Assembly (NCBI GenBank): GCA_964624165.1
Contig: CAZUWG010000006.1
Coordinates: 1-26,056 of the forward strand
Source: OLB19 sp964624165
Lineage (GTDB): Bacteria; Patescibacteriota; Minisyncoccia; Phycocordibacterales; UBA918
Direction of reading: 5' to 3'
Length of the DNA stretch: 26,056 nt
The position numbers and the translations under genes were made by a program. Shown here piece after piece: positions 21,553 through 26,056 of this stretch. How positions within the stretch are numbered: the first letter of the stretch is position 1; each line of letters begins with the position of its first letter. The notes under the pieces were generated by a model. That model was not told where the DNA came from. It saw nothing but the letters and a program-made list of their open reading frames with translations, and searched no databases.

Positions 21553-21582
21553 CCGTCCATAGACGGCGTAGTGCTTCTGAAG

Positions 21583-22206
21583 TCACCTGTCCGGGGAATC
21601 AAACTGCAACACTGTTACAGTCTGACTCCCAGGAACTTCGATTGCTGTCGAAGTCGCATCAGGGCCTAGAATTCAAAGATTTCACCGCAACCAGAAGGCG
21701 GGTCTTTGATTCGCGTCCCACACCCTTCCAGGATTAGCTAGCACATGGCTACAACACACCAAGCTTTATTAGCATTTTGATGGCTGCCCCTTTGTCCGAA
21801 AACAAAAGAAACTTTTAGTATTTAATTGGAATTTGGATATGGTATTTCTTCTCGGAGAGCTATCTGACTAAAATCATACCAGAGTGCCAAAAACGACAGT
21901 CAAGTATCAAAAGCAAGACTGTTACAACTGCCCCTAGGGCAAGACACGCCAACAACACTTACTTTAAAAAAATATGGCGGAAATTTTTTGACCCCTGTAC
22001 CCACAGCTTCAACTTTCAAAATAGAAACGGGTCCGAGAGTACCCCCATTACAGGACTCCGGTGCTTAGGGTCCTATATTTACCAAACCACTACCCCCACA
22101 TCATTCCCGCAGAGGTTCTTGTAACTAGATTAGTGAAGAGTCTTAATCATTCAGGCAACTACTCTTCGTGCTGTGATGCATACCAGCACTGCCACAAATA
22201 AACACC
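21583..22206. other. Gene-free control region with structured segments
   Basis: No convincing gene lies here. At 21596-21712 an 8-bp outer pair (GAATCAAA with TTTGATTC) encloses the perfect hairpins ACTG-TTA-CAGT (21611-21621) and ACTTCGA-N6-TCGAAGT (21635-21654). Further right are TGCCC-CTA-GGGCA (about 21928-21940), an AAGAGT/ACTCTT pair (from about 22136) and GTGCTG-N10-CAGCAC (22168-22189) just before the ArdC-like gene. It sits between divergent gene sets, so a promoter region, origin, or noncoding RNA are all possible. Confidence 0.5.
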
Positions 22207-22518
22207 ATGAGAACACCAGCAGACGTATTAGATAACCGACCACGGAGTAACTACCAAGGGTCAGAAGCCACCAAGGCAATGGTTGCCGACCAGATTAGAG
22301 AACGATGGGGTGAACGAGCAGCAAAAACATTCGACCCGTACCACGATTGCATGACGGCGACGGCTTGGTTTGCAGCCGGTTTCAAAATTAAAAAAGGAGA
22401 AAAGGCCCTAAAGTCTATCACTTTTATTGAAGCCGAGGATGAAGAAGGAAATGTCCACCGAAAGATACGCAGAGGTGTGTCTTTGTTTTATAAGCGACAA
22501 GTAGAAAGTGCATCATAA
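22207..22518 (+). CDS. Small protein resembling the ArdC N-terminal ssDNA-binding domain
   Basis: The 103 residues include TATAWFAAGFKIKKGEKALKSI (about 51-71) and a VSLFYKRQV end. This resembles the W...G..v.kGEk...i.....FnveQ pattern of ArdC/DUF1738 ssDNA-binding domains, but without the C-terminal metallopeptidase part. ArdC proteins protect incoming plasmid DNA and bind single strands. The match is by eye and only moderate. It is followed after 5 bases by the next gene, so they form a unit read away from the control region. Confidence 0.4.
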   Translation: MRTPADVLDNRPRSNYQGSEATKAMVADQIRERWGERAAKTFDPYHDCMTATAWFAAGFKIKKGEKALKSITFIEAEDEEGNVHRKIRRGVSLFYKRQVESAS

Positions 22519-22523
22519 CTATC

Positions 22524-23054
22524 ATGAATACCTATACCCCAACGAGACCAGCACACCTGCAAATGCCAGATGTCCGTGATGCCAATCATCCAGCTCGATT
22601 AGAAATTAACCGCTGTTTAGGTGTCTACGACTTAAAAGCAATAGTCGAGGAAGACCTACAAACTTCTGCCTTGATGAAACATATGCCTGGACTGATTTCT
22701 ATAGTCTGTACGTTGAAACTGAAGGATAAAGTTATCGCACAGGGTTATGGCAGTAGCGTATTGAATCAGAACAATCGTTACATTAATCGAGCGGTCCATA
22801 TGGCAGTGAATTCTGCCGTAGCAGATAGCGTGATTAGAGCCACAAAAGTACTTGGAACATTACAAGATGAAGTAGATGCTATGGTTGCCACTCCAATGCC
22901 CTCTGAGCCCATTACAGAGCCCCAGAAGAAGTATTTGCGAGAGCTTGCACTACAACAAATGGACGACGAGGATGAGCGTGAACAATTCTTGTCTGAGCTA
23001 CCTGAACTAACCAAACAGGAAGCGTCTATGCGGATTCAACAGCTGAAGAGCTAA
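22524..23054 (+). CDS. Possible single-strand annealing (Rad52/Red-beta-like) protein with DUF3072-like C-terminus
   Basis: The 176 residues contain VCTLKLKDKVIAQGYGSSVL and then INRAVHMAVNSAVADSVIRA (about 65-115). This recalls the G.G......A...A..DA..RA pattern of Rad52-type annealing proteins. The C-terminal part (SEPITEPQKKYLRELALQQM ... LTKQEASMRIQQLKS) matches the small Q..yl..L...LTk.eAs..I..L module found in DUF3072 and some phage proteins. Neither match is strong. Cotranscription with an ArdC-like gene favours a role with single-stranded DNA in transfer or recombination. A terminator follows at 23061-23090. Confidence 0.35.
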   Translation: MNTYTPTRPAHLQMPDVRDANHPARLEINRCLGVYDLKAIVEEDLQTSALMKHMPGLISIVCTLKLKDKVIAQGYGSSVLNQNNRYINRAVHMAVNSAVADSVIRATKVLGTLQDEVDAMVATPMPSEPITEPQKKYLRELALQQMDDEDEREQFLSELPELTKQEASMRIQQLKS

Positions 23055-23060
23055 TCATAA

Positions 23061-23090
23061 AGCCAGGTATCCTTTAGGGTCCCTGGCTTT
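23061..23090 (+). terminator. Terminator after the annealing-protein-like gene
   Basis: The arms AAGCCAGG (23061-23068) and CCTGGCTT (23083-23090) pair; the run continues TTGTTGT on the plus strand. Confidence 0.7.
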
Positions 23091-23120
23091 TGTTGTGCTA
23101 CCTTTGATTCAAAATACAGC

Positions 23121-23129
23121 TGGTATACT
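23121..23129 (+). promoter_or_regulatory. Extended -10 promoter of the Nudix-deaminase-HAD operon
   Basis: TGG-TATACT, 7 bases before the ATG at 23137; a leaderless transcript is predicted. Confidence 0.55.
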
Positions 23130-23136
23130 ACTTGAT

Positions 23137-23640
23137 ATGGAACAAAAAACTTCACACGACAGCGAGGTCCCGGCTCACGGACAGCAAGTAATCACGGCAT
23201 GTGCACTTATTCATAAAAACTTTGACGGTATTGAAAAGATATTTCTACCCAAACGTGCGGATACAAAGAAATTTTTACCAGGCGTGTATGAAATCCCAGG
23301 CGGACACATTGATTTTGGTGAAGAAATTGTAGACGGTTTGAAGCGTGAGATAAAAGAAGAGTTTGGCGTCGACATAGCCGTAGGCGACCCGTTTGCTTCA
23401 TTCACCTACACAAACCACGTAAAAGGCTCCCATTCAGTTGAAGTCATCTACTTTGCCACCTTTATTTCGCCAATAGAGGATATTGTTATTCATCCAGAAG
23501 ACCATTCTGATTACGGCTGGTTTGCTGAAGAAGAATTGGAGAAGGTCATGACTGAAAACAAACGTGGTGATGACCCTGAAATACAAGCCCTACAGAAGGC
23601 GTTTGACTTACTAAACGGAAAACAACTCAACCTTGGGTAA
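23137..23640 (+). CDS. Nudix hydrolase with intact Nudix box
   Basis: The 167-residue protein hydrolyses a nucleoside diphosphate linked to another group. The Nudix box is complete, GHIDFGEEIVDGLKREIKEE followed by FGV, matching GX5EX7REUXEEXGU at about residues 68-90. FLPKRADTKKFLPGVYEIPG precedes it, as in dNTP- or sugar-nucleotide-type members. The substrate cannot be read. The ATG at 23137 is chosen over one 14 codons upstream because the extended -10 box lies between them. It is the first gene of a tight operon; the deaminase ATG follows its stop by one base. Confidence 0.9.
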   Translation: MEQKTSHDSEVPAHGQQVITACALIHKNFDGIEKIFLPKRADTKKFLPGVYEIPGGHIDFGEEIVDGLKREIKEEFGVDIAVGDPFASFTYTNHVKGSHSVEVIYFATFISPIEDIVIHPEDHSDYGWFAEEELEKVMTENKRGDDPEIQALQKAFDLLNGKQLNLG

Positions 23641-23641
23641 T

Positions 23642-24106
23642 ATGACAGGAAAAGAAATCTTCGAGCACCTGTTTACCATTGCGCCACAATCAAAAGATAC
23701 TGATGGTGTTGTAACATCTTGCTTAGTCAGAGACGGTGAGATTATCGCTGATGCAGTAAGTGCTGGTGTTGAGCATGCAGAATATATACTGCTTCAAAAG
23801 CTGTCTACCGAAGGTATTGAAATAACACATACAGACACTATTTATGTGACCCTTCAACCCTGCGACCGACGTTCTCCTGGCCCAGGTGAGCTACTTGGTG
23901 ACTGCACAACAAACGTAACAAATGCAGGAATCAAGAATGTGGTTTACGCTGCTACCTATCCTAAATCGGAGAAATCGTTAGAACGTTTTGAAGAAGCTGG
24001 TATTTCAGTCAGACAGTGTGAGGACGCTGATATTGTCAGACGTGCAGTTGAGCTATTTAATTCAACCAATCACGACCAGACAAAGCATATTCCAATGCCA
24101 GTATGA
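23642..24106 (+). CDS. Zinc-dependent deaminase of the CDA/RibD superfamily
   Basis: The 154 residues show HAEYILLQKL near residue 46 (zinc His and catalytic Glu) and YVTLQPCDRRSPGPGELLGD followed by Cys (zinc cysteines with a long insertion between them), then AGIKNVVYAATYP. The HAE...PC...C pattern marks nucleoside, nucleotide or pterin deaminases; the AGIKNVVYA segment is RibD-like. Whether it acts on cytosine-type or pyrimidine/pterin substrates is unknown. It overlaps the HAD gene start by four bases (ATGA), so translation is coupled. Confidence 0.75.
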   Translation: MTGKEIFEHLFTIAPQSKDTDGVVTSCLVRDGEIIADAVSAGVEHAEYILLQKLSTEGIEITHTDTIYVTLQPCDRRSPGPGELLGDCTTNVTNAGIKNVVYAATYPKSEKSLERFEEAGISVRQCEDADIVRRAVELFNSTNHDQTKHIPMPV

Positions 24107-24720
24107 AACCTATCTTATTTGTAGACTTTGACGGCACCATCTGTCTCGAACGATACTGGCGCAGCCTGCCAAAGTCAGAGCATGAGGGTATTCAGGAACT
24201 ACTCTTCCGCAATGACACAGCCATGGTCCACGACTGGATGCGAGGTCAATATACAGCTGAAGAAATTAATCAGTTTGCCGCCAAAGAATTAGGTTTGGAT
24301 TACGACTATCTCTGGAACCTGTTCGTCGATGATTGTAAAACGATGCACGTTTCAAAAGATGTACTCCAACGCATCAAAAACTTAAGCGATTCCTACATCA
24401 CTATCCTTATCACCGGTAACATGGACAGCTTCACCCGGTTCACGGTCCCAGAATTGTCTCTTGAAGACTATTTTGATGAAATTAGTAATTCGTACTATGA
24501 AGGACGGCATAAAACTGACGACGGTGGCCAGCTATTCAGTAAATTCACGGACAAACACAATACGTTAATTAGCGAATGTGTCCTACTTGATGATTCAGAC
24601 AGCGTGTGCGCACTCTTTAATCAACTTGGTGGTACCGCAATGCAAGTATCTATTAATGTACCTGTTGAACAACACCTAGAAACACTTGAAAATCACCGTT
24701 CACCTTCCCACTCTGCATAA
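24103..24720 (+). CDS. HAD-superfamily phosphatase
   Basis: The 205 residues carry HAD motif I (LFVDFDGTI, nucleophile Asp8 and general acid Asp10), motif II (ILITGN near 103), a lysine near 145 suitable for motif III, and motif IV (VLLDDSD near 165). A helical cap lies between motifs I and II. The substrate may be a nucleotide or sugar phosphate made upstream in the operon (inference). Its 3' end overlaps the convergent HD gene by 28 bases. Confidence 0.85.
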   Translation: MKPILFVDFDGTICLERYWRSLPKSEHEGIQELLFRNDTAMVHDWMRGQYTAEEINQFAAKELGLDYDYLWNLFVDDCKTMHVSKDVLQRIKNLSDSYITILITGNMDSFTRFTVPELSLEDYFDEISNSYYEGRHKTDDGGQLFSKFTDKHNTLISECVLLDDSDSVCALFNQLGGTAMQVSINVPVEQHLETLENHRSPSHSA

Positions 24721-25349
24721 AACTGGTCCAAGTATAGCTCCATGAATTTGTGGCGGCCTTCTGCCATTTCTTTCCCTGTCTGGGTATTCATCATGTCTTT
24801 CAGTAGCAACAACTTTTCATAGAAGTGATTCAGTGTTGGTGCCGTACTATTCTTGTATTCTTCCTTGGTCATTTCTAAGTTAGGCTTAATATTTGGGTCA
24901 TATAGCGCTCTTCCCATATGCCCGCCATAGTTAAATGTCCGTGCAGTCCCAATCGCCCCAATTGCATCAAGTCTGTCTGCATCTTGGACCACTGATAGTT
25001 CAGGTGACGTCCATTTCTGCCCTTCAAGTGCACCCTTGAATGAGATGTATCGCACGATGTTTTCTACATGTGCTACAACGTCCTCTGGTAGCTCTAGTGT
25101 AGTTAGATACTCACGTGCTGTCTTGGGACCAATCTCTTCATCGCCACCATGGAATTTGGAATCAGCGATGTCGTGCAGCAAGGCGCCCAGCTCAACCACC
25201 AGCGTATCAACATCCCCTTCTGCCTTGGCAATATGCTGAGCATTCTTCCACACACGGTAGATATGCCACCAGTCGTGACCGCCTTCTGCTTCTGACAAGG
25301 TTTCTTTTACAAATTCGACCGTTGCATTGATGATTGATTGATTGTCCAT
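24693..25349 (-). CDS. HD-domain hydrolase (YedJ-like)
   Basis: The 218-residue protein has the HD metal site HDWWHIYRV near residue 25, GALLHDIADSKF near 55, and QDADRLDAIGAIGTARTF near 122, the layout of the uncharacterised YedJ-type HD family. GGDEEIGPKTAREYL near 68 and the C-terminal EGRHKFMELYLDQFYAEW fit this group. These proteins are metal-dependent phosphohydrolases, probably acting on nucleotides. The ATG at 25349 is preceded by an extended -10 box. Its end overlaps the convergent HAD gene. Confidence 0.88.
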   Translation of the reverse strand: MDNQSIINATVEFVKETLSEAEGGHDWWHIYRVWKNAQHIAKAEGDVDTLVVELGALLHDIADSKFHGGDEEIGPKTAREYLTTLELPEDVVAHVENIVRYISFKGALEGQKWTSPELSVVQDADRLDAIGAIGTARTFNYGGHMGRALYDPNIKPNLEMTKEEYKNSTAPTLNHFYEKLLLLKDMMNTQTGKEMAEGRHKFMELYLDQFYAEWEGER

Positions 25350-25357
25350 ATGGGTAA

Positions 25358-25366
25358 ATTGTAGCA
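25358..25366 (-). promoter_or_regulatory. Extended -10 promoter of the HD hydrolase gene
   Basis: The minus strand reads TGC-TACAAT, 8 bases before the ATG at 25349. Confidence 0.5.
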
Positions 25367-25390
25367 TTTTAGTGAATCTCACCCTGATTT

Positions 25391-25399
25391 TGCTATACT
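25391..25399 (+). promoter_or_regulatory. Extended -10 promoter of the alpha/beta hydrolase gene
   Basis: TGC-TATACT, 8 bases before the ATG at 25408; back to back with the HD gene promoter. Confidence 0.55.
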
Positions 25400-25407
25400 T
25401 ACATTTA

Positions 25408-26056
25408 ATGGAACGGCAAATCAAACTGAAAACCAAAGACGGACACACTATCTACGGCACCCTTACTACTCACACTAAACCGTCGGACACCCTGACTATT
25501 ATCGTACACGGCCTCACTGGCCACCCTAACGAGCACTGCTTCTATAACGCAGCTAAGCAATTCCCTAAGAAAGGAGTCGATGTGTTTCGCTTTTCACTTT
25601 ATACCTGGCTTCCAGGCGGCCGAAAGCTATCTGAATGTACTATTAGCACCCATAGCGAAGACCTAAACAAAGTAGTACAGCATTTCCGCAAGAAGTACCG
25701 ATACATAACAATTATCGGCCACAGCCTCGGTAGCCCAACTATCTTGAAATCAGACACGAGCAAGGTTGATGCAGTAGTGCTATGGGACCCGTCGTATCTT
25801 GCTAACCGTAGTGAAGATTTGCCTCGGAAGGCTATCCTTGACGGCAATAAAGTCTGCCTGGATGAGGGTGGCGTGGATTGTGTGATGAATCCAGCGATGG
25901 TTGATGAGTGGGTATGGTTTAACGGTGAAAACGAACTAGAGTTAATTGCTAACCTTGGCAAACCACTGAAGATTATCGCTGCCAAGAAAGGTATTTTGGT
26001 CCCCGGCAGCAGGAAGTATTACCAAGTGGCACAAGAACCTAAAGACCTCACGATTA
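25408..26056 (+). CDS. Alpha/beta hydrolase (3' end outside window)
   Basis: The frame is open from the ATG at 25408 to the window end (216 codons). The product starts MERQIKLKTKDGHTIYGTL and has an oxyanion strand TIIVHGLTGHP near residue 28. The nucleophile elbow ITIIGHSLGSPTIL lies near residue 107, with Ser in GHSLG, and a strand with acidic residue follows (AVVLWDPSY near 129). The catalytic histidine is expected beyond the edge. Esterase, lipase or thioesterase activity cannot be told apart. It is divergent from the HD hydrolase. Confidence 0.85.
   Translation, partial: MERQIKLKTKDGHTIYGTLTTHTKPSDTLTIIVHGLTGHPNEHCFYNAAKQFPKKGVDVFRFSLYTWLPGGRKLSECTISTHSEDLNKVVQHFRKKYRYITIIGHSLGSPTILKSDTSKVDAVVLWDPSYLANRSEDLPRKAILDGNKVCLDEGGVDCVMNPAMVDEWVWFNGENELELIANLGKPLKIIAAKKGILVPGSRKYYQVAQEPKDLTI

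Noticed and set aside
21700..21730. Right attachment site copy of the tRNA-His 3' end
   Set aside because: TTTGATTCGCG resembles TTCGATTCCCG only over about 11 bases; no longer identity with the tRNA 3' end was found in the window.
21583..21735. Possible tRNA or tmRNA at 21583-21735, because of TTTGATTC followed by CCA
   Set aside because: No T-stem pairs around the T-loop-like bases and no matching acceptor or anticodon arm on either strand.
21605..21950. ACTGTTACA occurs twice (about 21611 and 21917), hinting at CRISPR-like repeats
   Set aside because: Only two partial copies about 300 bases apart, no regular spacing, and no cas genes.

Overview
The window looks like a piece of a Patescibacteria (CPR, Parcubacteria/Paceibacteria-like) chromosome. 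The reasons are compact genes, short or overlapping gene junctions, few Shine-Dalgarno sequences in the core part, and a minimal housekeeping set. This placement is inferred from style and gene content, not from a search. One scaffold gap of ten N lies at 2928-2937.

Region 1 (1-17450) is core chromosome, mostly on the minus strand. It holds the 5' end of argS, a DUF2914 membrane protein, glyA, thyA, a flavodoxin-fold oxidoreductase, a CYTH protein, folA, dcd, a divergent Nudix-like protein, rplK, nusG, secE, a SIMPL protein, a metzincin-type protease, nrdA, nrdB, a CarD/CdnL-like protein, mscL, a YibE/F protein, a Fur/Zur regulator and a ZIP metal transporter. GlyA, ThyA and FolA form the thymidylate cycle; Dcd and NrdAB feed the same dNTP pool, so 1.5-13.6 kb is largely a DNA-precursor neighbourhood. 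NrdB carries an N-terminal ATP-cone and NrdA has none, and NrdA also lacks the usual C-terminal cysteine pair. Many transcription units end in long, almost perfect GC-rich hairpins.

Region 2 (17451-about 22200) is mobile. A large serine recombinase runs antisense into the 3' end of a tRNA-His gene, which marks that tRNA as the probable integration site. Behind it lie a GC-rich secreted-protein gene with its own promoter, a 10-residue leader peptide, strong Shine-Dalgarno sites and a UUCG terminator. Next come a nest of inverted repeats, then a minus-strand set of small mobile-element genes whose first member is cut at its 5' end. A gene-free stretch of about 650 bases with folded-RNA-like features follows.

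Region 3 (22207-26056) has an ArdC-like domain protein and a possible single-strand annealing protein. After these comes a tightly coupled Nudix, deaminase and HAD phosphatase operon, a convergent HD hydrolase, and the start of an alpha/beta hydrolase. Where the mobile element ends on the right is not clear.

A signal that runs through the window is the promoter layout. Many genes have an extended -10 box (TGn followed by a TATnnT-like hexamer) ending only 6-9 bases before the ATG, which predicts leaderless mRNAs. In two consecutive genes the TGA stop codon of the upstream gene supplies the TG of the next gene's -10 box.
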